From Oscillospiraceae bacterium (GTDB taxonomy: Bacteria > Bacillota > Clostridia > Oscillospirales > Oscillospiraceae), in assembly GCA_020025515.1 (NCBI GenBank), contig JAHHRZ010000003.1, positions 124,001 to 188,000 of the forward strand: 64,000 nt of DNA, written 5' to 3'. Made by a program: the position numbers and the translations under genes. The notes under the pieces are model-generated. The model did no database searches, was not told where the DNA came from, and saw nothing but the letters and a program-made list of their open reading frames with translations. Within the stretch, counting starts at the first letter, position 1. Each line of letters starts with the position of its first letter. Below, piece after piece: positions 53,301-61,000 of the stretch.

Positions 53301-55140
53301 GTATCTGGACGAGCTGACCGGTGGGCGTGGTGTGGTCTTCGCAACCGGCACCCCTGTCAGCAATTCCATGACCGAGCTTTACACGGTTATGCGATATCTT
53401 CAATATAATACGCTTCAGAAGAAGGGCCTGACCCATTTTGACTGCTGGGCTTCCACCTTCGGCGAAACCACAACCGCCATTGAACTGGCCCCGGAGGGCA
53501 CCGGCTATCGGGCAAGAACTCGATTTGCCAAGTTTTTCAACCTTCCCGAACTCATGAGTATGTTCAAAGAAATTGCCGATGTCAAAACCGCCGACCAGCT
53601 TCATTTGCCTGTTCCTGAGGCAACATTTGAAACGGTGGTGGTGCAGCCCTCTGAGCACCAGCAAGCCCTGGTGCAGGAGCTGTCTCAGCGTGCCGGTGCC
53701 GTTCACAGCGGTTCTGTTGATCCATCGGTGGATAATATGCTGAAAATAACATCCGATGGCCGCAAGCTGGGCCTGGATCAGCGGCTCATCAATCCGCTGC
53801 TCCCGGATGACCCGGACAGCAAGCTCAACGCCTGCGTTCGGAATGTGCTTCGTATTTGGGAGGAAGGCAAAGCTGAGAAACTGACACAGCTTCTGTTTTG
53901 TGACCTGTCCACGCCGAAAGCCGATGGCAGCTTCAGCGTGTACAACGACATCAAAAGCAAGCTTCTGTCAGCCGGTGTACCGGAAAAAGAGGTGGCCTTT
54001 ATCCACGATGCCGATACGGAGGTAAAAAAGAAAGAGCTGTTTGCAAAAGTACGGGCCGGTCAGGTTCGTGTGCTGCTGGGCAGCACCCAGAAAATGGGCG
54101 CCGGTACCAACTGCCAGGATCGACTGATTGCTCTGCATCACCTGGATGTGGGCTGGAGACCTTCAGATATGACCCAGAGAAATGGCCGTATCATCCGCCA
54201 GGGCAACCGGAACAAGGAAGTCCAGGTGTACCAGTATGTCACAGAGGGGACCTTTGATGCCTACCTGTATCAGACTCTGGAAAACAAGCAGAAGTTCATC
54301 TCCCAGATCATGACCAGCAAGTCCCCTGTCCGAAGCTGTGAGGATGTGGACGAACAGGTGCTGTCCTATGCGGAAATCAAGGCGTTGTGTGCCGGCAATC
54401 CCCTTATCAAAGAAAAAATGGATCTGGATATCGATGTGGCCCGGCTGCGGGTGCTGAAAGCTGACCACCAGAGCAAACAGTATCGACTGGAAGATCAGCT
54501 GCTAAAATATTTCCCCGCTGAGATCGAGTCACAGCACGGCCTAATCCAGGGCTTTCAGACTGACATTCAGACCGTAGCGCAGCATCCGCAGCTGAAAGAC
54601 AGCTTTGTTGGTATTACCATCGGAAAGGCCCGCTTCTCTGAGAAAGAGGCTGCCGGTGAGGCAATTTTAGCCGCCTGTACAACGGTAAAAAACGCAGAAC
54701 CTGTGTCCCTGGGCCATTACCGTGGCTTTGATATGGAGCTTTCCTTTGATGGTTTCACCAGAACTTTTCAGATTGCCCTGACCGGCTCTGTAACCCATCA
54801 TGTAACCCTGGGAACCGATGTGCGTGGTAATATCACCCGCATTGACCATGTTCTGGAGGGCATCTCCAAGCGGCTGGAAGCGGCGCAGCAGCTGCTGGAA
54901 ACTCTGGAAAAGCAGCAGCAGGCCGCACAGATTGAGCTTGGAAAACCGTTTGCACAAGAAGCAGAACTGACCGAAAAAAGCAAGCGGCTGGCAGAATTGG
55001 ACATACAGCTCAACATGGAAGAAAAGAACGCCGATCCTGCTCAGAATGAGCAGAATTCCATGCGAGAAGAAATCAGGCGGCTGATGCAGGCCAAATCCGG
55101 GGAGAAAAAGCCTCGGACCCATGAACCAGAGGGCCGATGA
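47359..55140 (+). CDS. Giant ArdC-like / N6-methylase / SNF2-helicase fusion protein of the mobile element
   Basis: About 2,593 residues, a type found on Firmicute integrative elements. An ArdC-like N-terminal domain (about 10-110, WTSFLTTAARMYKYSYADQL) is followed by a helical region to about 255. A low-complexity Arg/Gly/Glu/Ser-rich linker spans about 256-380, where another gene is nested. A DNA methylase domain has ILEPSMGIGNFFG near 1106 and the NPPF-like IGNVPFGNYK near 1172. An SNF2-like helicase has HEVGAGKTFEM near 1780, DESHAF near 1943, ATGTPVSN, and QRNGRIIRQG near 2272. The C-terminus is coiled coil. Proposed roles are antirestriction and protection of incoming DNA; this is inference. 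The frame also offers a GTG at 47350, but GGAGG spacing favours ATG 47359. Confidence 0.9.
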   Translation: MPTKAEQYAQMADRAEKQLTSNWKEWTSFLTTAARMYKYSYADQLMIYIQRSDATACAAYDLWNKKMGRYVRRGSKGIALLDETSARPRLHYVFDISDTNSLDHSRRIKLWEYRPEHAEAVSTMLERQYNISGESDIEEKLERAAAQIAEEYWLNHKSDILNIVDNSFLYGYDDFNIGAAFRNAATVSTAYALMSRCGMHPENHFEHEDFQSIFDFNTPEAVAELGTAVSTMNQEILRQIEITIKNYEREHYTERTAQHEKRPDLHEERRLSNPGFGVERTADETIREIRYDAQIVSEREPAGALQPSAAEREAVSPLSGDRGDSEPASGRDDAAAGEGSRSHRGTESSGSAEMGGPDEQLQGTGRRNNPAGADLQLRFTLFPSESEQIQSIDEAENVKASSAFSFVQSDIDQFLRYGGNTDRQRECIAAEFSKQKSLEENAAYLRSVFFGGNGIITETGKVTSWYARDGIHLSRSQSARYDKSAQIISWESAAERIGQLLEVGSFATNVELAEAPGYERSRLSERIWHLAHDLREEVQDRFLRSLKAPPDSGFPAKTAWLSQKLTDPVFRARLSEEYTDFLTAYAADRDILRFHYHRPWEIADTLSDLERPRTVYQAEATELPAASFFITEDELDAAISAGSGVAGGKNRIYAFFKEPHPMNEKADFLKKEYGTGGRSHALSGATWSDESHDYSGQCFQKKNCPEVKLTWEKVAKRIDLLIRTDKFLTDAEQEQITALEQAHYPDTIAPTAQAEERELLPGYIAGWYVVEDLQKRGSLDITKYNRLEDALNAYHALPSTRLKALGAENTHQPLQGSLDLLHCINGQDTIVKDWEKTGDWNNPEVLGVIQTLEEHAAQSILESDPLNPVYTPWGPADHTTFLQHGIFQVSTASHGGMMVSREQLGKYFSPRAQEVGFHWGGYHCYEEDCDAPVAIRELLDCNLYPTPDNYDPGEFEEIIDRSIKQYHPEYWLSRSPQEGEKAEMHTEAENYHITDEQIGEGGPKAKFRANMDAINLLKKLEAENRNATPEEQDVLARYVGWGGLADAFDEKKDGWANEYTELYAALSSDEYAAARASTLNAHYTSPVIIHAIYEAVGNMGFETGNILEPSMGIGNFFGMLPDTMRNSRLYGVELDSISGRIAQKLYPHAEITVVGFETTDRRDFYDLAIGNVPFGNYKVSDKPYDKLGFSIHNYFFAKALDQVRPGGVIAFVTSRYTMDQKSPDVRKYLAQRAELLGAIRLPNNAFKANAGAEVVSDILFLQKREYPIDIDPDWVHLGQTSDGLAINSYFLDHPEMVLGKLSTQSTRYGNDITVLPMDGAILSDQLKEAVMRIGGTYQPPELVEVEMPGDVPETIPADPSIKNFSYAVVDGEIYFRENSAMRRADLNETAQGRVKGMIALRKIVRELIDYQLQDWSEEQITAKQRQLETAYDSFTRQYGLINSKANAQAFADDSSYYLLCSLENIDENKQLKSKADIFYKRTIRPLKKVVRVDTPSEALAVSIGERGKVDLPYMSQLLGGKEVSAIVQELHGIIFKDPVANSAPESGWQTADEYLSGNVREKLAIARMAAKNDPAFSINVQALEQAQPQDLDASEIDVRLGATWIAPEYIQQFMVETFATPYYLRRSITVKFAPMTAQWQITGKTNTGRSDVTAYTTYGTDRANAYRILEDTLNLRDIRIYDIVEDADGKQKRVLNKKETTLAQQKQQAIKDAFRDWIWKDPRRREVLVKQYNNLFNATRPREYDGSHIVFGGMNPEIQLREHQKNAIAHVLYGGNTLLAHEVGAGKTFEMVASAMEAKRLGLCQKSLFVVPNHLTDQWASEFLRLYPSANILVTTKKDFEPHNRKRFCSRIATGDYDAVIIGHSQFEKIPISPERQERILRQQIEEIQHAIIELQSSHGENFSIKQMEKTRKSLQTRLDKLNATDRKDDVLTFEQLGVDRLFVDESHAFKNLFLYTKMRNVAGLSTSEAQKSSDMFMKCQYLDELTGGRGVVFATGTPVSNSMTELYTVMRYLQYNTLQKKGLTHFDCWASTFGETTTAIELAPEGTGYRARTRFAKFFNLPELMSMFKEIADVKTADQLHLPVPEATFETVVVQPSEHQQALVQELSQRAGAVHSGSVDPSVDNMLKITSDGRKLGLDQRLINPLLPDDPDSKLNACVRNVLRIWEEGKAEKLTQLLFCDLSTPKADGSFSVYNDIKSKLLSAGVPEKEVAFIHDADTEVKKKELFAKVRAGQVRVLLGSTQKMGAGTNCQDRLIALHHLDVGWRPSDMTQRNGRIIRQGNRNKEVQVYQYVTEGTFDAYLYQTLENKQKFISQIMTSKSPVRSCEDVDEQVLSYAEIKALCAGNPLIKEKMDLDIDVARLRVLKADHQSKQYRLEDQLLKYFPAEIESQHGLIQGFQTDIQTVAQHPQLKDSFVGITIGKARFSEKEAAGEAILAACTTVKNAEPVSLGHYRGFDMELSFDGFTRTFQIALTGSVTHHVTLGTDVRGNITRIDHVLEGISKRLEAAQQLLETLEKQQQAAQIELGKPFAQEAELTEKSKRLAELDIQLNMEEKNADPAQNEQNSMREEIRRLMQAKSGEKKPRTHEPEGR
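48134..48490 (+). CDS. TnpV-family protein nested in another frame of the giant gene
   Basis: A 118-residue frame, +1 relative to the giant gene and wholly inside it. Its product matches the TnpV family of transposon-associated proteins: LTYTKNGDYLIPDLEL, then GKYGMMRKSYLKE, LYSRLL and a C-terminal QAEEIILQELIYN. An AAAGGAC site precedes the ATG. The giant protein in the same bases is low-complexity linker, while the TnpV frame has ordinary amino-acid composition, so this frame appears to be the constrained one. TnpV function is not known; related genes sit in Tn4451-like elements. Confidence 0.8.
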   Translation: MKNDLTYTKNGDYLIPDLELSEQPTKPLGKYGMMRKSYLKENRPGLYSRLLLSEKLYPHCLEIEETANRRLDEMMPQLAKEAGATEELKAQDQLKWVGLMNSCKAQAEEIILQELIYN

Positions 55141-55230
55141 AGATGATTTGAAACCGACTCAAACTCCTATGACTCTCCTTGAGGCAGCGTGAACCTTGTT
55201 TCTTATGGGCCGTCCATTGCTTCAAATCAG

Positions 55231-55259
55231 TTGATACATACAAAAAACAGTGATACAAT
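55231..55259 (+). promoter_or_regulatory. Promoter of the fic gene
   Basis: TTGATA (55231-55236), a 17-bp spacer and TACAAT (55254-55259), 68 bp before the ATG. Confidence 0.7.
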
Positions 55260-55326
55260 ATGTATATGTGGTGGATTGCAAGTTGAGAAATTTCAAGAGA
55301 CGGTGCCACAAGGGAGATGAACTGAC

Positions 55327-56433
55327 ATGAGCAGAGAATTGAATTGGCAGCTTGAATTGCAGGAATATGTCAAACAGGGTGAGCCGGAGCGTGCGGAAAA
55401 AAGTGCAGCCTGGCAAACTGCCATTGGTCTTCAGGCAGTGGATGGGCTGAAAACATCAGATTACCTGTTGGAAACTGCCAAAGAGCATATTGAAGGTACG
55501 ATTGATATGCCTGCCGCAAAGCAGCGTATCAGCAGCTATTATGAAGTTCGACAGGATCGAAAATCGGTGGAAGATGAGACGATGGAAGCCGACATGGTAT
55601 CCGTTCGGATTGCTGAAATCCTCGGTGAGAACACCTTTCAGTTTTCGCCGGTTGAGTTGCAGAACATTCACCGCCGCCTGTTTGCCGATGTATTTGACCA
55701 CGCCGGCAAAATCAGGACATATAACATCAGCAAAAAAGAATGGGTTTTGAACGGTGACACCGTAATTTATGCCTCCTATGGAAGCATTCGAGACACTCTG
55801 GATTACGATTTTGCCCAGGAAAAGCAGTTTTCCTATGAGAATCTATCCATTTCAGAAGCCGTTCGACACATTGCCCGATTCACTTCTGACATTTGGCAGA
55901 TTCATCCTTTTTGTGAAGGAAACACCCGTTCCACAGCAGTGTTTATTATTAAGTATCTGAAAACCTTTGGCTTTCAGGTCAAAAATGATGTCTTTGCGGA
56001 AAACTCCTGGTACTTTCGTAATGCTCTGGTCCGTGCCAATTTCAACGACCTTCAAAAAGGGATCCACGCCACAACGGAATATCTAGAGCGATTTTTTGAT
56101 AATCTGCTGATGGATGCTCAGCACGAATTAAAGAATCGGTATGTTCATGTAGATGCTATCCGTGAACAAGATTTCCAAAGTGCAACCGGAGCGAATCCAA
56201 AGTGCAATCATTGCACTTTGGAAGAACTGGCGGTGCTTCGTGCCATTGCGGAAAACCCCAAAATAACGCAAAAGGATCTGGCAGCGCACATCGGAAAATC
56301 TGAGCGTACCATAAAGAACCGTACCATTGCACTGCAGGAAAAAGGCTATATCCGCCGTGTGAATGGCAGGCGAAATGGATATTGGGAGGTACTTGTGGCG
56401 TTAAACCAATCAACGCATACTTCTACCCCTTGA
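55327..56433 (+). CDS. Fic-domain protein with N-terminal antitoxin-like and C-terminal HTH regions
   Basis: Predicted AMP-transferase, 368 residues. The Fic motif is complete: HPFCEGNTR beginning at His193, so catalysis should be possible. The N-terminal 75 residues (AIGLQAVDGLKTSDYL...HIEGTID) resemble VbhA-type antitoxin helices fused to the toxin, although a strict [S/T]xxxE[G/N] inhibitory motif is not obvious. After about residue 290 a winged-helix segment (ITQKDLAAHIGKSERTIKNRTIALQEKGYIRR) suggests DNA binding and self-regulation. It has its own promoter and terminator. It may act as a toxin-antitoxin module of the element. Confidence 0.88.
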   Translation: MSRELNWQLELQEYVKQGEPERAEKSAAWQTAIGLQAVDGLKTSDYLLETAKEHIEGTIDMPAAKQRISSYYEVRQDRKSVEDETMEADMVSVRIAEILGENTFQFSPVELQNIHRRLFADVFDHAGKIRTYNISKKEWVLNGDTVIYASYGSIRDTLDYDFAQEKQFSYENLSISEAVRHIARFTSDIWQIHPFCEGNTRSTAVFIIKYLKTFGFQVKNDVFAENSWYFRNALVRANFNDLQKGIHATTEYLERFFDNLLMDAQHELKNRYVHVDAIREQDFQSATGANPKCNHCTLEELAVLRAIAENPKITQKDLAAHIGKSERTIKNRTIALQEKGYIRRVNGRRNGYWEVLVALNQSTHTSTP

Positions 56434-56495
56434 TTTATGCCGTCCGTTTCAACATAATGTGCAAATCCCAGAACGATAAATATCAACCAATTTTC

Positions 56496-56530
56496 AACTC
56501 CGATACCGCCGGTGTCGGAGTTTTTATTTG
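56496..56530 (+). terminator. Terminator after fic
   Basis: AACTCCGA/TCGGAGTT stem with a 10-nt loop, followed by TTTATTT. Confidence 0.88.
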
Positions 56531-56543
56531 GTCACTATGTCTA

Positions 56544-56572
56544 TTGCGAAATACGCATTAGTGTGTTAAAAT
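56544..56572 (+). promoter_or_regulatory. Promoter of the CD1845-like gene
   Basis: TTGCGA (56544-56549), a 17-bp spacer and TAAAAT (56567-56572), 43 bp before the ATG at 56616. Confidence 0.65.
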
Positions 56573-56615
56573 CCCTGTAGAGGTAACGAACAGATGAAAG
56601 AGAGGCAGCAGGGCT

Positions 56616-56934
56616 ATGAGAATCATCAAAATTATCCTCAGAATCATATCAATCCCTATCAATCCCATTGATTTTAGCATTAGGAATTGTGTATCTCTTC
56701 TGTAAATTCGTTGTGCTCGTCTCTACAGGTATTTTGGCCCTCGTGTCCGTTCTGGTGTTCATGGTTGCAATTTTCCTGTGGGTTGCAGATGGTGGAACGC
56801 AGGGGCCTATCTTGCTGCTGGTGTCATTTGGGCTCAGCCCATTGGGGGTTCCCTTGGTAGCAAACATCATCGTAGAATTTCTTGGAGTTGCACTGCGGGC
56901 CCTCATGGGGATTCCTGCAGATAATTTTTCGTAA
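56616..56934 (+). pseudogene. CD1845-like small membrane protein, frameshifted by a 10-bp tandem duplication
   Basis: From ATG 56616 the frame reads MRIIKIILRIISIPI, the start of CD1845-family proteins common on clostridial integrative elements, then runs out of frame. The rest of the protein (LILALGIVYLFCKF, then two more membrane segments, ending at 56934) is in the next frame. Deleting one copy of a perfect 10-bp tandem repeat at 56647-56666 restores one frame of about 102 codons reading IISIPLILALGIV. The promoter and stop are intact. It is therefore a recent frameshift, possibly reversible, or a sequencing artefact. Confidence 0.75.
56647..56666 (+). repeat. Perfect 10-bp tandem duplication
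   Basis: TATCAATCCC occurs at 56647-56656 and again at 56657-56666. The extra 10 bases shift the reading frame of the surrounding gene by one. Confidence 0.95.
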
Positions 56935-56959
56935 ACATTAAAACAATGGAGGAACAAAA

Positions 56960-57895
56960 ATGAGTACACATAATTGGACCAAAAAATTACTGGGTATTGG
57001 CATGGCCCTGAGCATCTCCCTCTCCATGTCCGCCTGTGGAACATCTGACACTGCCGACACCACAGAAAGTACCGGACAGACAGTGGAAACCACAGCCCCC
57101 GCCAGTGGAGCGGATAAAAAGGCCCCCGATTCTAAGGATTCTAAAAACTCCGGCAAAAAGCCCGCCAAACAGTCCACCGGCAAAAAAGACGATCAGGCAG
57201 TCAAAAAAGATGACAGCAAAGATAACCAGCCGAAAGAAAATGCCGAAAAGGAAACCCAGCCGAAGAAGCAGGAGCCCTCCGCTGAGAATACCGCAAGCAC
57301 AGAAGCGCCCAAGGCGGAACCCACCTCTGCGCCCACAACTCCGGAAGCCACAGAGCCTGCCCATACCCACCACCACATTGCTGTTACCACCCCTCCTTCC
57401 TGCATCACGGAGGGCTACACCAGATACACTTGTGCCTGCGGAGATGGCTGGGTGGGTGACCATACCGAGATGCTGGGACATAACTACAGCGATTGGACGA
57501 CTACCAAAGAGCCCACCACAGAAGCTGAGGGCCAGCAAACCCGGACCTGTTCCCGGTGCGGGGAGACCGAAACCCGGAGCGTTGACAAGCTGCCTGCCCC
57601 GGAGCCCGGTGTAACAGCGGCGGACATCCCTGCTCTGGAAGCTTATGCAAGAAGCTATGCCGAGGCGGCAGGGTTTACCATTGATACCTCTTTGAATTTG
57701 GGTAATGCTGGTTACTACCCTGCGTGGGGTATGAAACACAACTCCGTTGATGCAGCGCAAGCCTATATACGAGAAGGAGTTGATTTCCTAATAACTGATT
57801 TTAGTGATGAAGGCGGTGTACAAGGAGCCCGGTATAATTGTATCATTGAGATAAATGATGAAGGCGAACTCGTAGACTACCATCTTTACGGTTAA
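56960..57895 (+). CDS. Hypothetical lipoprotein with low-complexity stalk and CxC/CxxC region
   Basis: A 311-residue product that I do not recognise as a known enzyme. The signal peptide ends SMSAC (lipobox, Cys at about 26). A stalk of about 110 residues rich in Lys, Asp, Glu, Pro, Thr and Ala follows. Around residues 135-210 two short cysteine modules occur (TCACGDGW...GHNYSDW and TCSRCGETETR), the Cys/His pattern seen in many clostridial surface proteins. The last 100 residues form a compact globular domain (IPALEAYARSYAEAAGFTID...LVDYHLYG). A GGAGG site precedes the ATG at 8 bp. It lies between the element backbone genes and the pilus locus and is probably a surface protein. Confidence 0.7.
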   Translation: MSTHNWTKKLLGIGMALSISLSMSACGTSDTADTTESTGQTVETTAPASGADKKAPDSKDSKNSGKKPAKQSTGKKDDQAVKKDDSKDNQPKENAEKETQPKKQEPSAENTASTEAPKAEPTSAPTTPEATEPAHTHHHIAVTTPPSCITEGYTRYTCACGDGWVGDHTEMLGHNYSDWTTTKEPTTEAEGQQTRTCSRCGETETRSVDKLPAPEPGVTAADIPALEAYARSYAEAAGFTIDTSLNLGNAGYYPAWGMKHNSVDAAQAYIREGVDFLITDFSDEGGVQGARYNCIIEINDEGELVDYHLYG

Positions 57896-57910
57896 TTTAT
57901 CTTCCCCTCT

Positions 57911-57940
57911 GCGGAGCTGATTTAAGCAGCTCCGCTTTTT
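57911..57940 (+). terminator. Terminator after the lipoprotein gene
   Basis: GCGGAGCTG/CAGCTCCGC stem with a 7-nt loop, followed by five T residues. Confidence 0.9.
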
Positions 57941-57987
57941 GTTTTCTAATTTAAAGAACCACCTGAATGCAGGTGTTTATATAGATC

Positions 57988-58023
57988 AGGCACCTTCCTA
58001 GTTTTAGGGAGGTGCCTTTTTCC
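57988..58023 (+). terminator. Second terminator-like hairpin before the pilus locus
   Basis: AGGCACCT/AGGTGCCT stem (with inner CCTA/TAGG pairing), followed by TTTTT, 30 bp before the adhesin start codon. As it lies just upstream of a gene it could be an attenuator. Confidence 0.75.
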
Positions 58024-58053
58024 CAGCGAATTTTAACGAAAGGATGGTAAACC

Positions 58054-61000
58054 ATGAAAAAGACCAAACTGCGGGTTCTGTCTCTGCTCCTGGCTCTGGT
58101 TCTGATTGTTGGATTGCTCCCAGTGGAAGCCCTTGCGGCAACCGTCACAGAGCCTCAACATACTGAAACTCAGGAAGCCGAACCCACAGAAGTATCAGCA
58201 GAAGATCCCCAACCGGCCACCATGCCGGAGGAAACGGACGTCTCAACTTCCACCACATCGGAGGAATCTTCCGTTCCGACTGATACCACAGAGCCAACTA
58301 CTGAGTCGGTGTTAGAGCCTGTTGAGGAGGCTGCAACAGAACCTATTCCTTCACCTTCTGTACCGGAATCCACTGACACACCGGTAGAATCTGAGGAAAA
58401 CAGCAAGGAGACGGCTCCACAGGAAACGCCTCCTGAGCCATCGTTCCCCTCTGAAATGGAGCAGATCCTGCCAATTAACGGTCCCACGCCGAACGGATAT
58501 ATCCCTTTCAGCCAGATTAATACGGTTTGGACACAGGGATATGTATTTCGGACGGATGAATCTGCCCCCAATTTGAAATACAACTATACTCTGAAGGATG
58601 GGGCTCATACCACAAATATTGATTTCCTGTATGTGATGCGCCTCCATGTTGGCGGGCGCTACAAGGTTGCCTATTGCATTGAGCCGGATACCCCTGTGGA
58701 TTCCGGCGCAGATTACGGCAGCGGCAGCAATAGTGGTGTCAGTGGTGATTGGATGTCAAACTTAACACGAAATCAGCAAACTACCATTGGTCTGGCCATG
58801 CTGTACAGCAATATCCATCATCCAGATAATCTCACCTCCATAGAAAGTGTAGAATGGGAGGTTGCTACCCAAATTATTGTCTGGGAAATTGTCATGGGAA
58901 TGCGAAGCTCAACAGCGCCCTATAGCTGTACAAATTCCAGCCTCATCAATCAGTTTGATAGCGGGAGTGGTGTCCGCTATTTCGATGGCTCCAATAACCA
59001 CTATCTCAAGGGCATTCGTGCCAAATATAACACGATTAGTTCAGAGATGGCAATTCATAAAATAGTCCCATCTTTTACCGAGCGCAAAAGTGATATCGCT
59101 CCCACCCACACCATGAAGCAGCAGCCCAATGGCAGCTACTCCGTTGACTTAACAGACAGCAACGGTGTCCTGAACCGCTATCAATTCTCCTCAAAGTCCC
59201 CTGTGACAATCAATCAGAGCGGCAACACCCTGACTGCTACTGCCCCTAAAGGTGCCTCCTTCGGAAAGCTGCAGTTTCAGGCTTCCAGAGAAATCCCCAA
59301 CCCGGAGAATCCTGCCTGTCTGTTCCGTATCTTTTACTTAGGAGGCAATAATCAGACAATGGCCTCTCCTCCGGATATAAGCAATGTTCCCTATGACCCG
59401 GTGCCGGCTTACTTTAAGCTGGAAGCGGAAGCCAGCGGAACCGCAACGATTTTCAAAACAGCTGAAAATTTCGACGTGGAAGGTTACCACTTCAAAATCT
59501 ACAACTGGGATCGGAATAAATCCTGGTTCGGCAAAACAGATCTCAATGGTCAGGTTTACTTGACTGATAAGCACTACAATGAGCCAGGCAGCAAAACCTA
59601 TACCTTTGAACACCTGCAGGACGGAGAATACACCTTTCTGGAGGTCCTCAGCAAAAAGGGAACCGGGTATGTGTTCCCGGACTCCTGGCAAATCAAGGTA
59701 ACCAACGGTGGAAAAACCGTCTATGACAAGACCTTCTATCCCGGCGATTTCACAAAAGATGATAACGGCGACTGCCGTCTGGACAGCATCCAGATCACCG
59801 GCTTGTCCAACGGCGGCAAGATGGTCATGACCATCAACAACGCCTCTGAAAAGACCGGCTTGCACATCCTGAAAACCTCAGATGACGGCAATGTCGCCGG
59901 TATCACCTTTACCATCGAAGAATGGGTCCCCGGCCTGGGCTATTGCAGGATCGGAAAATACACCACAGACAACAACGGAAAGATCTACATCAAAAAGCTG
60001 TCCATCGGCACAAAATATCGAGTCACAGAGACCGTCCCGGCTGGTTACGAGGCCGAAAAGAAAAGTCAGGAAATTACCATCCAGGACGGCACCAACACTT
60101 TGACCTTTGTGAATCACCGCCTCCGCAGGGATCTGGAGCTCATCAAAACCGCAGACGATGGCAATGTGGCCGGTATTTCCTTCACCGTGGAGGAATGGCA
60201 GTCCAATTCCAGCTACTCCAAAATCGGCACCTATACCACGGACAGCAAGGGAAAACTCACCGTTCCTTCTCTTACCGTGGGCCGCAAATATCGGGTGACC
60301 GAGTCTGTTCCGGACGGGTACGAGGCCGAAAAACAGAGTCAGGAAATCACCATCCAGAACGGTACCAACACCCTGACCTTTGTGAACCACCGTCTCCGCA
60401 AAAGTCTGGAACTCATCAAAACCGCAGACGATGGCAATGTGGCCGGTATTTCCTTCACCGTGGAGGAGTGGCGTCCCAATTCCGGTTACTTCAAAATCGG
60501 CACTTACACTACAGACAGCAAGGGGAAACTCACCGTTCCGGCTCTGGCAGTGGGAAACAAATACCGAATTACTGAGTCCGTCCCGGATGGCTACGAAGCT
60601 GAAAAACAAATTCAGGAAATCACCATCCGCAACGGCACCAATACGCTAACCTTTGTAAACCATCCTATGCTGGGCTCTATTACCATCCGAAAAATCGATT
60701 TGCAGAGCAATCCTCTCTCCGGCATTACATTCCTGTTAGAATACAGTGAGGACAATGGGACCACCTGGAAACCGGTTGTTTTCCGGGAGGAACGCTCCAA
60801 ATTTATGCCCGGCGGCTGCACCAGTCCCGGGCTGTCCGATGGCTCTCTCACCACCGATGCAGATGGCTCCGTCACATTCACCGGTCTGGCGATCAGTACA
60901 AAAAAGCGGCACATCCAATATCGGTTGACCGAGACGGCCACTCAGCCGGGCTACACCCTCATGACCGAGCCGATCTTTGTTGGGGAGCTGCCCCAGGACG

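Noticed and set aside
57036..57614. 192-codon Pro/Arg/Lys-rich frame inside the lipoprotein gene
   Set aside because: Out-of-frame reading of the repetitive stalk; the lipobox frame is the one with a ribosome-binding site.
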